Shown piece by piece: positions 53,349 to 62,883 of a stretch of DNA of 64,000 nucleotides. The stretch lies in the NCBI GenBank assembly GCA_006247105.1, contig CM016928.1, forward strand, positions 744,001 through 808,000, read 5' to 3'. The stretch comes from Giardia muris (taxonomy: Eukaryota > Fornicata > Diplomonadida > Hexamitidae). The position numbers and the translations under genes were made by a program. Under the pieces are notes generated by a model that was given only the letters and a program-made list of their open reading frames with translations, searched no databases and was not told the DNA's origin. Numbering within the stretch: position 1 is the stretch's first letter; each line of letters opens with the position of its first letter.

Positions 53349-54551
53349 CCTCCCTCGCATGAGGTCCTCAAGGCTTACATGAGCGCGGTCGAGGAGCACA
53401 ACAAGGTGGTCGAGAAGCTCCAGGCCGTGCGGAAGCGCGAGAAGCAGCTCAGCGCCACGCTCGACGAGAGCAACGAGCTCATCGCCTCGCTCAGTACATA
53501 CGGCGAACAGCTAGCGACGGTCATACAGGTCATCGACGCGAACAACGTCCTCGTGCGCCTCGTCGCAGGGCCACGGTACCTTGTCAACCGTCGCTCCGCT
53601 ATCAATCCACGCTCCATCAAGCCTGGAAGTCGGGTTTCCCTCTGCTTATCAACCCTTTCGATCATGCACGTCCTCCCCCCGCAGATGGATGAGTCCGTGT
53701 ACGCGATGTCGGACTCGAATGCCGACGGGAACTCTGAGGACGCCAAACTGACGTATGCGAACGTTGGAGGATTACAAGAAGAGATCAAACTGATAAAGGA
53801 GGCGATCGAGTTGCCCCTGAGAAGCCCCGAGCTCTTCGCACGTGTCGGGATCAAGCCACCCAAATCAATTCTTCTATATGGAGCTCCAGGGACTGGAAAG
53901 AGTCTTATCTGCAAGTGCCTCGCTAACTCTCTACAGATCTCATATGTCAAGTGTGTCGGCTCTCAGCTCGTGCGCAAATACATTGGAGAGTCTGCGGCCA
54001 TCATCCGCGACCTTTTCTCCTATGCTAGAGAGAAGTCTCCTTGTCTCTTGATGATTGACGAGGTCGACGCCATCGCCTCGAAGCGTAGCGACGATGGCTC
54101 TTCGTTGGATCGGGAGATCGACCGCGCGCTCCTTCAGCTTCTGACGGAAATCGACGGGTTCACTGCACTTGATGCGGGTGTCAAGGTGGTGTTCTGCACT
54201 AACCGACCCGAGTGCCTTGACCCAGCTCTTCTCCGTCCGGGACGATGCGATGTGAAAATTGAAATCCGCATCCCAGACTCCACGGCACGTTATGAGATCC
54301 TGAAGATCCATTCCGAAGGGATGACGTTGGGAGGAGATGTCGACCTTGGAGCCATCGTTAAGGTGACAGATGGGTTCAATGGAGCGGACCTACGCAATGT
54401 AATGACCGAGGCTGGCCTCTCCGCCTTACGCGCCCTTCGCTCCGAGGTCCTTCAAGAAGATCTGCTCCATGCCGCTTCCATTGTCCGCAAGAATAAGGCT
54501 CTTGAAAGCAGCGCACACTCGTACATGATGAAAGGGCATAATGCGAGGTAA
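53346..54551 (+). CDS. 26S proteasome regulatory ATPase Rpt4 (PSMC6-like)
   Basis: The 401-residue AAA ATPase has an N-terminal coiled coil (~5-50), the OB region (~60-110) and the AAA domain. LTYANVGGLQEEIKLIKEAIELPL is close to the Rpt4 entry motif. Walker A is GAPGTGKS (~179), KYIGESAAIIRDLF follows, Walker B is LLMIDEVDA (~234), the arginine finger region ends in LLRPGR (~296), and DGFNGADLRNVMTEAGL closes the lid. The C-terminus lacks the HbYX gate-opening motif, as expected for Rpt4. It unfolds ubiquitinated proteins in the 19S base. Start 53346 is chosen over 53235, which would run through the Ykt6 gene; it follows TTTTAAAA. Confidence 0.93.
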   Translation: MPPSHEVLKAYMSAVEEHNKVVEKLQAVRKREKQLSATLDESNELIASLSTYGEQLATVIQVIDANNVLVRLVAGPRYLVNRRSAINPRSIKPGSRVSLCLSTLSIMHVLPPQMDESVYAMSDSNADGNSEDAKLTYANVGGLQEEIKLIKEAIELPLRSPELFARVGIKPPKSILLYGAPGTGKSLICKCLANSLQISYVKCVGSQLVRKYIGESAAIIRDLFSYAREKSPCLLMIDEVDAIASKRSDDGSSLDREIDRALLQLLTEIDGFTALDAGVKVVFCTNRPECLDPALLRPGRCDVKIEIRIPDSTARYEILKIHSEGMTLGGDVDLGAIVKVTDGFNGADLRNVMTEAGLSALRALRSEVLQEDLLHAASIVRKNKALESSAHSYMMKGHNAR

Positions 54552-54552
54552 A
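54547..54552 (+). terminator. GGTAAA hexamer containing the Rpt4 stop codon
   Basis: Rpt4 ends CGAGGTAAATC; TAA is inside GGTAAA. The opposite gene's stop begins two bases after the Rpt4 stop. Confidence 0.35.
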
Positions 54553-57123
54553 TCAAGAGGCCTCATCCAGATCTACGCGTAGAAGCTCCACCTCCGCGCC
54601 AAGGAACGGATGGTCTTTGAAATGCGCAAGGCGCCGAAGAAGTTGCTCCAGGAGTGGCCGACAGGCCTTGACAGACTTCGTAGAGAGCTTCCCTCGAGCT
54701 AGACATGGGATCCAACGTCCGAAGTCAAAGCTTTGAGGGATTCGGATCAGGACTCGTGCCGAAAGGACAAGCCCATGTATCAGGTTGGCATCGAGTATTG
54801 GTGCGCTTTCCAAAAGGGCAACAAGTCCGAAGATGCTTCGTCCGAAAACTGCAGGAACCGCACGAGCGGCGGCGATCCGTACATGCCAGCTTTCATGACG
54901 CAATGTCGCATAGACCTTCTCAACAACCAGCTTATGGTCCTTGAATTCTACAAGGCAGGGAGTGCAGGCGGATAAGACAAGCATCAAGGCTATCAGCCCT
55001 GCCTCTCCTCGAGCCTCTCGGAAGGCTAGATAGAAGGAGGGCACGGCGAAAAGATCTGCAAGGTGGGTGCTCTCTTTCTTCTTAGAGGCTTGATGTGAGA
55101 GACGCGAGAGCGTGCTGTGTAACGTAAGGAACGCGGCGTTTAGAAGGGCATAGTTTGTAGGGAATGTGCTCAATGTATGAATGATCTCGGCAAGGATCTT
55201 GATCGTACTCCGTTTATCAAAAGAGAAGTATCGATCACGAAAGACCATCCAAAGGACCAGAAAGCTGTGGGTTGCCGCACGCTTCAACTCCTCCCGTTGG
55301 GACTGTCGTAGGTCAGCAAGGATACGCATCGGTTCGGCGACGATACGGATCTTTTGGATCCGAAGGAATTGTCGGTAATCGTCAACTGGAGGGTTTGCGC
55401 GATAGAAGCTGAGCTGACTTGCCTTCTCGAAGTCATCGTCTTGCCATGTGTTCTGGAGGTGTGATGGCTCCTGGCGCAGCTTCATGGGGTCAATGTTCTC
55501 CGGAGTATTGAGTGCGGAGTGTGGGTTCGAGACCGCGATAGGGTTACCATGGCGTCCAGGATGAACTGTCTGGCGCATTCCGGAGGAGACCGAGACGATG
55601 GGAAGAGCCGTATAGACTGCCGTTAGAAGATTTGGGAGTGCTCCACCGCGACGGATCGCTGAGACTGTGGGGTGACCTATGAGGTCAAGGAGGGTGCGAA
55701 TGATAAAAAGGAGCATTTGGCGCACATTAGGACTATCCAGGTTACCAATAAGGGTGGAGATGAACTGTGATAGTCCGTTGGCAGCCGCCTGACGCGCTTC
55801 CACATGGCTAATCGGCACAAAAGTCTTTAGCATGTCAGCAATGAGGTAACGGACCGTCAAGAAGCGTGCAAGAGGCATTTGTCCAACATCCTCGGTACAA
55901 AGGATGGCCCAGAAGACATAGATCGACTCCGTCACAACTCTCCATGCCGTGATATGATATCTATCCAGAGGGGAGTCCCGGCTATCTACCCCGCAAGTAG
56001 GGTACGAAACTATAGTTTTTTCAAGGCACCTGTCAAGCTCGGCATCCGAGTTGACATAGTGATAGAGGTGCGGGTTCTTCCCCACGTAGGCGATCGTCGT
56101 GGCAATGGCACTCAGAAAGGAGGGGAGAGACTCTCTGATGGATGCACACATGGACGTCACTAGCCTCCCATGCTTCCCTTTTGTGCTCGTCAGCTGGTTA
56201 ACGGCATGGTGGAGCTGGATCACGTTGACCTGATAATAGAGGTGCTTCTCGGGGGTGATGTCCTCGGGGCGGCCCTGCAAGTCAACAAGGAATTGTTTTA
56301 AGCAACGACAGTCGTAAAGGCCACCCATCAGGAATGAGCCATAGAGAGGCTTATTCGCCCGCTCGCATATGACGCGAAACATGAAGAGTGCCGTGCCATA
56401 GGCCTTGACACGGTCCACAGTGATTGGATCCAGCTCCTCGGCCATGGCACACAGACGACGCTCAAACTTCTCAAGAGTTCGTTCTAGAGCGTCATGCAGG
56501 GTCTTTGGGCCACAGCTCACCATATTCGCCTCAATTACTTGGGACATCACGGGTAGAAACTGGTCTTGGGCAGACCTTTGACAGATCATGGCCAATTCGA
56601 GCATAAGCTCAATATCACAACCATCCATTTGGAGATCGCGTGAGCGATGTGCTGAAAGGACCAAGGAGAGAATCTTCAAGCCCTGAAGTGAGACCGAACT
56701 TTCATCAGGGTCGAAGCTGATAATAGTTTTAGTGGCGACACCTTGCAGCAGTATACGGATGGAGTCCTCAATCTCTGTCTCCTCACGCACGTAACGGGCC
56801 TCTACCTCATCGAGGACTTGAGTATTGCTCAGATCACTATCCAACTTCTGTCTCTTAGCTTTCAAGTTCTCCTGCTTGCATCGGAGCGTCCGAAAGCGAT
56901 TCAAAACCATCTGGAGGGCGCTCTCCAGAAGCTGGAGTGCGCGGTCCTGGTGTTCCCGAGGGATGTCGATGAGGCTGGAACACTCGCGCAGCAATGCGTT
57001 GTGGTTGGGTGTATATCTCCCGGGGTTAAATTGTGTCGAGGCTATCGTCATCCGCTCGCGGTTCCAGAGGAGAACCTCGCGGATCTTATCAAGGAAGGGG
57101 TGAGATGTTTGATGAATACTCAT
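54553..57123 (-). CDS. large alpha-helical (HEAT/ARM-like) protein of unknown family
   Basis: The 856-residue protein is not recognised. An N-terminal helical hairpin with a charged coiled coil (LKAKRQKLDSDLSNTQ, residues ~85-100) is followed by many amphipathic helix pairs to the end (QMLLFIIRTLLDLIGHPTVSA, HVRIAAARAVPAVFG near 745-760). These are typical of HEAT-type solenoids as in importin, cohesin/condensin-associated or TOR-pathway proteins. No transmembrane segment or catalytic motif is seen. The ATG follows cctcttaaa. It is almost in contact with Rpt4 tail-to-tail. Confidence 0.8.
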   Translation of the reverse strand: MSIHQTSHPFLDKIREVLLWNRERMTIASTQFNPGRYTPNHNALLRECSSLIDIPREHQDRALQLLESALQMVLNRFRTLRCKQENLKAKRQKLDSDLSNTQVLDEVEARYVREETEIEDSIRILLQGVATKTIISFDPDESSVSLQGLKILSLVLSAHRSRDLQMDGCDIELMLELAMICQRSAQDQFLPVMSQVIEANMVSCGPKTLHDALERTLEKFERRLCAMAEELDPITVDRVKAYGTALFMFRVICERANKPLYGSFLMGGLYDCRCLKQFLVDLQGRPEDITPEKHLYYQVNVIQLHHAVNQLTSTKGKHGRLVTSMCASIRESLPSFLSAIATTIAYVGKNPHLYHYVNSDAELDRCLEKTIVSYPTCGVDSRDSPLDRYHITAWRVVTESIYVFWAILCTEDVGQMPLARFLTVRYLIADMLKTFVPISHVEARQAAANGLSQFISTLIGNLDSPNVRQMLLFIIRTLLDLIGHPTVSAIRRGGALPNLLTAVYTALPIVSVSSGMRQTVHPGRHGNPIAVSNPHSALNTPENIDPMKLRQEPSHLQNTWQDDDFEKASQLSFYRANPPVDDYRQFLRIQKIRIVAEPMRILADLRQSQREELKRAATHSFLVLWMVFRDRYFSFDKRSTIKILAEIIHTLSTFPTNYALLNAAFLTLHSTLSRLSHQASKKKESTHLADLFAVPSFYLAFREARGEAGLIALMLVLSACTPCLVEFKDHKLVVEKVYATLRHESWHVRIAAARAVPAVFGRSIFGLVALLESAPILDANLIHGLVLSARVLIRIPQSFDFGRWIPCLARGKLSTKSVKACRPLLEQLLRRLAHFKDHPFLGAEVELLRVDLDEAS

Positions 57124-57160
57124 TTTAAGAGGCCCTTGAAGAAGAATGGGTCTTCACACG

Positions 57161-58660
57161 TCAGTTGCGCCAGAGGCGCACCGTCTTATCCTTGGAGCCC
57201 GTTGCGGCCATCTCGCCGGATAGGGACCAGTCGAGGGCAAAGACCTCGTCCTCATGGCCCGGGAGGTCTCGGATGAGCTTCCGCTTGGCCAGAGAGTAGA
57301 GCTTTGACGTCGAGTCCTTGCTACACGAGACAAGGAACTTGCTATCGGCGCTGAAACAGACACGGTAACAAGCACTTGCATGTCCACGGAAGATCGCCAA
57401 TTGTTTTCCAGTCGTCCCATCCCAAAGACGCACCGTCCTATCGAAGGAGGCACTAGCGATATAGTGGCCATCAGGACTAAAGGCGATGTGGTTGACCGGC
57501 TTTGCATGTCCAGTCATTCGACACTTCGGTTGGAGTGCCGTTAGGATCATTGGTGGTTCTCCAGGAGTAGTCGAGGTAGGAAGAGCTTGTATAAGGTCGG
57601 CCATGGTATAGAGGTTGATGTTATGGTCGTCTGAGCAAGTGAGAAAGACTTCTGGGGTACGTGTCATTTGCCGATAATATTTCTCTCCTAGAGCCGCCCA
57701 TGCCTTGCTCCCATACCTCTGGAGCCAATCCGTCGACGTCGCGATGCTATTCACCCAATGGCCATGGTTTTGAAGCATCGCAAGGCAACGGTACTGAATC
57801 GAAAGGGGGGCTGACCTGTCAGTACCCGTAACGAAGGGAGTCGAATAAACATAGAGCTTTGTATCCTCACTACTCACCAGTAGGTAGGACGAGCGTGTCC
57901 ACTTGACATCCGTCACGCATTGAGTTCCGGAATGGATCACATGCTCACAGGTTCCTGATAACACGTTCCAGATCCGGACCGTTCCGTCCTTTGACCCCGT
58001 CACGAGTCTCAAGGCATCTGCCGGGGGTTCCGGCTCACTCGTCGCATCCTTCACCACAAGTGGTAATGGTTGCCATGCAAGAGACGAGATGAACTTCTTA
58101 TGGCCACGAAGAGCCTTTGAGTGTAAAGCCTTGTTTGTAATCGGATCCCAGATACGGAGTTCCCCATCGACTCCGGCCGATGCCAGATGCCGTCCACAAG
58201 GGGAATACGCAACGCGGATGACCCAATTGCTGTGGCCTTTGAGGATATGCTTACAGGTCGCGGTCAATGTGTCCCATATCCGTATCGTTCTATCTCCGCT
58301 CCCACTGGCAAGTGTGATGCTATCGGGACTGAAGGAGATGTCCAGAACCCCTTCAGAATGCCCTTCTAGAACAGCAGAACACCTTGAAACGGCACGGACC
58401 GCAAACAAGGCGAGTGGGCGACAAGTGATGAAGACGGTTGTCTCAGTTGACATCTCAGCGTACACAATGGTATGGCCAAGGGTGCCCTGAATCTCCTGAC
58501 CACCTAAGAAGAAGCTATAGCGTGTGGGGGCATCATCAAGATCGACCCTCTGGAGGGTGTCAAGGAGCTCTTGTAATTCCGCAGGAGTGCTGTCGTCGGG
58601 GACCTCGATCGTCTCGGTTAACTTCTCCCCTGTATCTGTTTGGAAGGCGACCAGAACCAT
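57161..58660 (-). CDS. Notchless/Rsa4-like WD40 ribosome-biogenesis protein
   Basis: The 499-residue protein has an N-terminal ubiquitin-like NLE domain (about 1-80, MVLVAFQTDTGEKL...IEVPDDSTPAELQELL). Eight WD repeats follow, with GHSEGVLDISFSPDSITLASGSGDRTIRIWD, GHSNWVIRVAYSPCGRHLASA and, at the end, GHEDEVFALDWSLSGEMAATGSKDKTVRLW. This NLE-plus-propeller order is diagnostic of Notchless/Rsa4, the pre-60S factor pulled off by the Rea1/Midasin AAA ATPase during nucleolar ribosome assembly. The usual length is about 480-515 residues, so the gene is complete. Confidence 0.93.
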   Translation of the reverse strand: MVLVAFQTDTGEKLTETIEVPDDSTPAELQELLDTLQRVDLDDAPTRYSFFLGGQEIQGTLGHTIVYAEMSTETTVFITCRPLALFAVRAVSRCSAVLEGHSEGVLDISFSPDSITLASGSGDRTIRIWDTLTATCKHILKGHSNWVIRVAYSPCGRHLASAGVDGELRIWDPITNKALHSKALRGHKKFISSLAWQPLPLVVKDATSEPEPPADALRLVTGSKDGTVRIWNVLSGTCEHVIHSGTQCVTDVKWTRSSYLLVSSEDTKLYVYSTPFVTGTDRSAPLSIQYRCLAMLQNHGHWVNSIATSTDWLQRYGSKAWAALGEKYYRQMTRTPEVFLTCSDDHNINLYTMADLIQALPTSTTPGEPPMILTALQPKCRMTGHAKPVNHIAFSPDGHYIASASFDRTVRLWDGTTGKQLAIFRGHASACYRVCFSADSKFLVSCSKDSTSKLYSLAKRKLIRDLPGHEDEVFALDWSLSGEMAATGSKDKTVRLWRN

Positions 58661-58694
58661 GATTTTATTGGGAGAATGATTAAGCGATCAGCGA

Positions 58695-59714
58695 TTAGTG
58701 TTCCACCCCGTGAGAGGATGAAGGAAGCTCGTGGTACGCCGAGTAGTCGACCTCCTCGAGGGTCCGAATCCCATGGAGGAGGAGGGGGGACTCTGAGAAG
58801 CGGTGGCAACTCCTGACGACCTTCGGTGCCACCCCCAAAAGAATCGAGCAAGTAAGGCAGCACAGAACAGCGCTGATGAAGCAGACCTCCCAGGGGAGGA
58901 GGGGGCGGCCATTGGATAGGTTGATCTTCAGGTCCATCCCGTTCGTCGTCTGTCGCACTACTGGCAGGTCATTGTTCTTAAAGATGATATAGCTTGAGGG
59001 GGGAATGTTGTCATTCCCGATGCTATCCTCGTTCTCGACGGAGGGGAGCAGACCGACATGGCGCACGTTATCGGAACAAGGGACCACAATGGTGGTTATG
59101 GGGTGGCACGAGGGAGGTTGTCGAATAACTGCGAGATTGTTAATCGTAGCATTAATGTCGTATGAGGACGTAGATAGCCTAACCCCTAAGCACGAGTAGG
59201 ATCTGTTCAAGAGTTGACCAGGACTCAAAATGAATACGTCCTCCCTACCAGTCTCACATTCAAAGGGCTCAATGGTGAGTTCCTCATCTCCATTGTTGAC
59301 AATGCTGAAAGGTCCGGGTGGAAGCTCCTCACCCTTGAGTCTCGAGCCTATTAAGGCCTCATAATGCGGCTGCTTTCCCGACAAGACGGTGACGTTGGCC
59401 TCCTCAGTGAAACTGATATCCTCCATGCTTGGACAGCTCCAGATGGTATAATTGACTATGTCCTTTGCGATCCCTGAGCATTGAAGCTCATAGTGGGTGT
59501 CCCGCTCTCCCCCCGTGCTCTCGAAGATGTAGTCAATGGGAAGCACTCGAGCATCCGAACGAAGAAAACGCACCTCCTGATGGTCGTGCAAGCCCCTATA
59601 TAGCCCCACTCCGAGTATCGTCCCCACAACCAAGGGGACGATGAAGAAGACCGTCAGGACCTGAAGCTTAACCACCGTGATCCTCCCGCTTGGCTTGAGA
59701 TGGGGGATGGTCAT
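58695..59714 (-). CDS. two-TM membrane protein with Cys-rich lumenal domain
   Basis: The 339-residue protein is not recognised. A hydrophobic helix near residues 18-40 (VLTVFFIVPLVVGTILGVGLY) after a short basic N-terminus suggests a signal anchor. A second helix lies near 280-300 (VCFISAVLCCLTCSILLGVA). The ~240-residue region between has several Cys and N-x-S/T sites (NYT, NVT, NRS, NAT, NLS) and is probably lumenal or extracellular. The short C-terminal tail contains YSAYHEL, which could act as a sorting signal. The ATG is preceded by gattgaaaat. It lies between Notchless and an ankyrin-kinase gene on the same strand. Confidence 0.8.
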   Translation of the reverse strand: MTIPHLKPSGRITVVKLQVLTVFFIVPLVVGTILGVGLYRGLHDHQEVRFLRSDARVLPIDYIFESTGGERDTHYELQCSGIAKDIVNYTIWSCPSMEDISFTEEANVTVLSGKQPHYEALIGSRLKGEELPPGPFSIVNNGDEELTIEPFECETGREDVFILSPGQLLNRSYSCLGVRLSTSSYDINATINNLAVIRQPPSCHPITTIVVPCSDNVRHVGLLPSVENEDSIGNDNIPPSSYIIFKNNDLPVVRQTTNGMDLKINLSNGRPLLPWEVCFISAVLCCLTCSILLGVAPKVVRSCHRFSESPLLLHGIRTLEEVDYSAYHELPSSSHGVEH

Positions 59715-59725
59715 ATTTTCAATCG

Positions 59726-59731
59726 TTCACT
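59726..59731 (-). terminator. poly(A) signal AGTGAA containing the ankyrin-kinase stop codon
   Basis: On the minus strand CCAGTGAACG: the TGA stop (59729-59727) lies inside AGTGAA. Confidence 0.55.
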
Positions 59732-60896
59732 GGTCTAAGTGGCACCGCGCCTCATCAAACACCTCCTGGGCGGTCGGCCTAGCCGTAGGACTCTTTGATA
59801 ACATGCGCTCGATTAGTGCGATCAAACTCTGAGGACGACCCTTGATCTTGGGTGGGTCGATGGTCTGAACCTCCGAGACGCATCTGAACGGCAAGGTCTG
59901 CGTGCAGAGCTGATATGCAGTGACACCGAGAGCCCAGATATCGACCGGTGCACGGCACTCCATTTGTTCCTCGAAGAACTCCGGAGCCATCAGTAACAGA
60001 CTCCCACAGAACGTGTGCGCGAGCTCCCCCGGCTTCATGCGCGTGGAGAGCGTGAAGCCTGCGATACAGCAGTCCATCGTGTCGGTCAGGAAGATGTGTT
60101 CCGGCTTCAGGTCGCGATGCAAGTATCCTTCTTCGTGGAGGTAGGATAGGCCACTTGCGAGCTGTGCGACGAACTTCCACACCTCGTCGTCTGAGAAGGA
60201 TTGCTTGAGCTTAACCCTGATATCCAACTCGTTCTGTAGTGTATTGACGCACCAGTCCATCACGAAATAGACCTCATCTGTCTCGATGTCCTCGTATATT
60301 TCATGGTATTTAAGGAGGTATTCGTGATGAAGGTGTGGAAGGGTCTGTAGCTCCGAGGCAATCGATCTCTTCCCTTCCCCAGGCAGGACATGCAGGTCAA
60401 CGACCTTTATCGCACAGTTCCCCGCCTCGGACCTTGCCGAAAACACATGTCCAAGCCCGCCCCAACCAAGAGGGCCAGTCAACTTGTATCGCCCCTGAAG
60501 GGCGTCTGGCAGAGAGGGAAGGACCGGGGTGAGGCGCAAAACCTCCCGGATGTAGATTAGCTTGTCCTTCAACTTGGATCCACTCACATCCGACTTGTGC
60601 TGAAGAACCGCATATGCATCCTCTCCTTCGGGTGTTTTCAGGTCGAGCTCCGAGACTAGGAGCCTGACGCAGTCGACGTGGCAGTGTTCGACCGCATGCA
60701 TCAGCGCGGTCCAACCAGACCCGTCTTGTAACCGGGATTCACGGGGCGTCAGGACACGGACAACCGTGCATCGGCCCATGGCCGCCGCGTGCATCAGCGC
60801 CGTCATCCCGCAATCGTCGCGGCCTCCCGCTTCCCTGATCAGCTCGTACACGCGGCCCAGATCACCGTCCTTCGCAGCCTCAATTAGATTAGTCAT
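59727..60896 (-). CDS. ankyrin-repeat NEK-like kinase with degenerate DFG
   Basis: The 389-residue protein has two clear ankyrin repeats (GMTALMHAA, GWTALMHAV) in residues 1-90, a linker, then a kinase domain from ~135. Present are the glycine loop GWGGLGHVF, the ATP lysine in CAIKVVD, and HRDLKPEHIF with the catalytic Asp. DFG is replaced by AGFTLS, so the magnesium-binding Asp is missing, and the loop Asn is His (PEHIF). APE is present (LMAPEFF). Activity is doubtful. Its start MTNLIEAAKDGDL is shared with the ankyrin protein at 8200. The ankyrin arm is N-terminal, opposite to the pseudokinase at 33581. The ATG follows ggtagaaa. Confidence 0.88.
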   Translation of the reverse strand: MTNLIEAAKDGDLGRVYELIREAGGRDDCGMTALMHAAAMGRCTVVRVLTPRESRLQDGSGWTALMHAVEHCHVDCVRLLVSELDLKTPEGEDAYAVLQHKSDVSGSKLKDKLIYIREVLRLTPVLPSLPDALQGRYKLTGPLGWGGLGHVFSARSEAGNCAIKVVDLHVLPGEGKRSIASELQTLPHLHHEYLLKYHEIYEDIETDEVYFVMDWCVNTLQNELDIRVKLKQSFSDDEVWKFVAQLASGLSYLHEEGYLHRDLKPEHIFLTDTMDCCIAGFTLSTRMKPGELAHTFCGSLLLMAPEFFEEQMECRAPVDIWALGVTAYQLCTQTLPFRCVSEVQTIDPPKIKGRPQSLIALIERMLSKSPTARPTAQEVFDEARCHLDQ

Positions 60897-61134
60897 TTTC
60901 TACCTTTCGACCATTATTTCCCTCCGAAGTAAGTTTAGCCGAGCCAGAAAGGGGATCTCTGTCACCATCCGTGTTTAATACGTTAGAAATAGTCATCCGG
61001 ACAAGGTTAGCATCGTTCACCCCTGATTCATCCTGGCCTCTTCTCTCAGTATTTTCCTTTCAGACTCCCGACCCTCTAGTTCACCTCTCCTTCTGAGTAG
61101 ACTCTTGACCATGAGGATGTGCAACCCCCAAAAA
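60897..61134. other. 238-base divergent intergenic region
   Basis: It is unusually long for a divergent pair in this window (others are 5-59 bases). It is A/T-richer than coding DNA near 60975-60990 (GTTTAATACGTTAGAAATAG). No tRNA or other RNA gene was recognised. It may hold a longer promoter, or the 61135 gene may use an upstream ATG at 61105 or 61111. Confidence 0.4.
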
Positions 61135-61137
61135 ATG
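61126..61137 (+). promoter_or_regulatory. A-rich start element CCAAAAAATG
   Basis: The start of the coiled-coil gene reads CCCCCAAAAAATGAGG, the same CCAAAAAATG seen on the minus strand at 41250 and 49435 and, with one extra A, at 12320. Here it occurs without a closely divergent partner, so the element belongs to the gene it precedes. Confidence 0.55.
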
Positions 61138-62883
61138 AGGCGAGCCTCGCGTCCTCCTCCCAATCCCAATCAGACCCTTGCGCGCACCCGTCCTCGCGAA
61201 ACCGTAGAACTTCTGCCCGGGTACGCCGCCCCTCAGCCGAACGAGGCCTCCCAGCCCCTGACGGTCCCAAACCCCGACGTCGAGCCTCCAGAGCTCCGGG
61301 CGGCCCGTGCCAAGATACCCAGCAGCGTCATCGAGAAGGAGTTCGTATACAACCTCCAACAGCAGATATACTTTCTCGAGCTGCAGTCTAAGATGCTAAA
61401 GGACAAACTCTCAGAAACTGGTCCAAAGCTGAAGTCTCGATCCGTTGAGGCAAACCCGTTGCTCGATAAGGCGCTCAATGGATCCCTCCCGCTCCAGGAG
61501 TACATCGAGGGCCTTCAAAACGCATATGCGGAGCAGGAGGAGAAATTTACAAAGGAGATCACAGATCTGAAACGGGAACTATCCCAAGTCAGAGAAGAGT
61601 TAGTGGCCGCAACGGCAGAGGCCAAGGTATGTCGGGAGCAGGTTACAGGGCTCCCGGAGGAACGCCAGAAATATGAGGAGCGAGTGCTCCAACGCTTTCA
61701 GGAGCTCGTGACTAGGAACGAGGACACAGAGAGGCAGCTGGGTGCTGCCCGTTTTGATCTCGAAACGCGCTTGGAAGAGATACGGAAGCTCCGTGAAATC
61801 TTGGAGGCACGTGCGCAGGAGTGCTCATCTCTCGCCGAGGAGAAGCACGCCTTGACTCAGAGGCTACAAAATGCCACCAACGACTTCCTATCACCGGCAA
61901 GAGCGGAAGAACGGGAGCAGGAGGTCGCCCGTCTTACAGCAGAGCTGAAGGATGCTCGGCAACAGCTAGGGTATCTTAACGATGAGCTTAAGACCGTGCG
62001 TGAGCAGCAGCAGAGCGCAACGAACCAACGGTGGGTGCTCCAGAAGGATGTTGATGGAAAGGCAAGCCAAATTCGAGAGCTTACCGCGGCCCTTCAGAGT
62101 CTTCGAGAGGAGAATTCGACGCTCATGCAATCCTTGTCGAATACACGTCAGCGGCTTGAGGATGTCGAGGCTGCCGAACGTCAATGGCGGCAGAAGTACT
62201 CCGACCTTTTGGCAGAGTCGAATGACCTTCTGAAGGACGCCAGAACACGTGATGAGTTGCAGAAGCGACGTATCGCCGAAGCAGAATCGAGGAAGGAGTT
62301 CTACGAACGACAGAATGTCGCGTTCGCGCAAGAAAGAGAGCATCTTGAGAAGAATAACGAGGTTCTGAAGGCCAGTCTCGATGTTGCGACGCGGCGGCTC
62401 GATGAGCTTCGCGAGGAGGTCTCCACACTCCGAGAGCACGCCCACTCCCAACTGGCGGAGGCGAAGACTATTGGGCAGCAGAACGAGCACTTACTGGAGA
62501 AGAACGAGGAGTTGAACGCCTCGCTCCTTGAGCAGCGTATTCAGCTAGAGCGGTGCCACGCAGAGATTGATCTGATGCAGGAGGAACTTACGGCCAAGCG
62601 AGCACTCGAGAGTATCAACCTTGAGGAGTTTGCTGCCCTTCAGCGGACGAATGAGGAGCTGGCAAGCACGATCCAGAGCTTGACGAGCCGCTTCTCCCGC
62701 CTTGGCTCATCGGCACGTTCGTTTGAAAGCCGAGGTTGGAAGATGTCAGGAGAACATCAACTTGCTCGTGTGGCTGCCCAGTGCTTTGAGAGCGAGCTTC
62801 CATCAGCATCTGGTAGTCCCACAGGACATCGAGGCCAGTCTGGAGCTCCTAGTCCACGGGGACGTAAGCCGAGCAGCATATAG
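61135..62883 (+). CDS. coiled-coil protein, probable cytoskeletal
   Basis: The 582-residue protein is almost continuous coiled coil from about residue 65 to 535 (FVYNLQQQIYFLELQSKMLK, LEEIRKLREILEARAQ, LTAELKDARQQLGYLNDELK, VLKASLDVATRRLDELREEV). It is flanked by a basic, Pro-rich N-terminus and a Ser/Gly/Arg-rich C-terminal tail (GRKPSSI). It is not assignable to a family; such proteins are common in basal-body, axoneme and disc structures of diplomonads. The ATG at 61135 is preferred over in-frame ATGs 10 and 8 codons earlier because it follows the A-run. Confidence 0.85.
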   Translation: MRRASRPPPNPNQTLARTRPRETVELLPGYAAPQPNEASQPLTVPNPDVEPPELRAARAKIPSSVIEKEFVYNLQQQIYFLELQSKMLKDKLSETGPKLKSRSVEANPLLDKALNGSLPLQEYIEGLQNAYAEQEEKFTKEITDLKRELSQVREELVAATAEAKVCREQVTGLPEERQKYEERVLQRFQELVTRNEDTERQLGAARFDLETRLEEIRKLREILEARAQECSSLAEEKHALTQRLQNATNDFLSPARAEEREQEVARLTAELKDARQQLGYLNDELKTVREQQQSATNQRWVLQKDVDGKASQIRELTAALQSLREENSTLMQSLSNTRQRLEDVEAAERQWRQKYSDLLAESNDLLKDARTRDELQKRRIAEAESRKEFYERQNVAFAQEREHLEKNNEVLKASLDVATRRLDELREEVSTLREHAHSQLAEAKTIGQQNEHLLEKNEELNASLLEQRIQLERCHAEIDLMQEELTAKRALESINLEEFAALQRTNEELASTIQSLTSRFSRLGSSARSFESRGWKMSGEHQLARVAAQCFESELPSASGSPTGHRGQSGAPSPRGRKPSSI

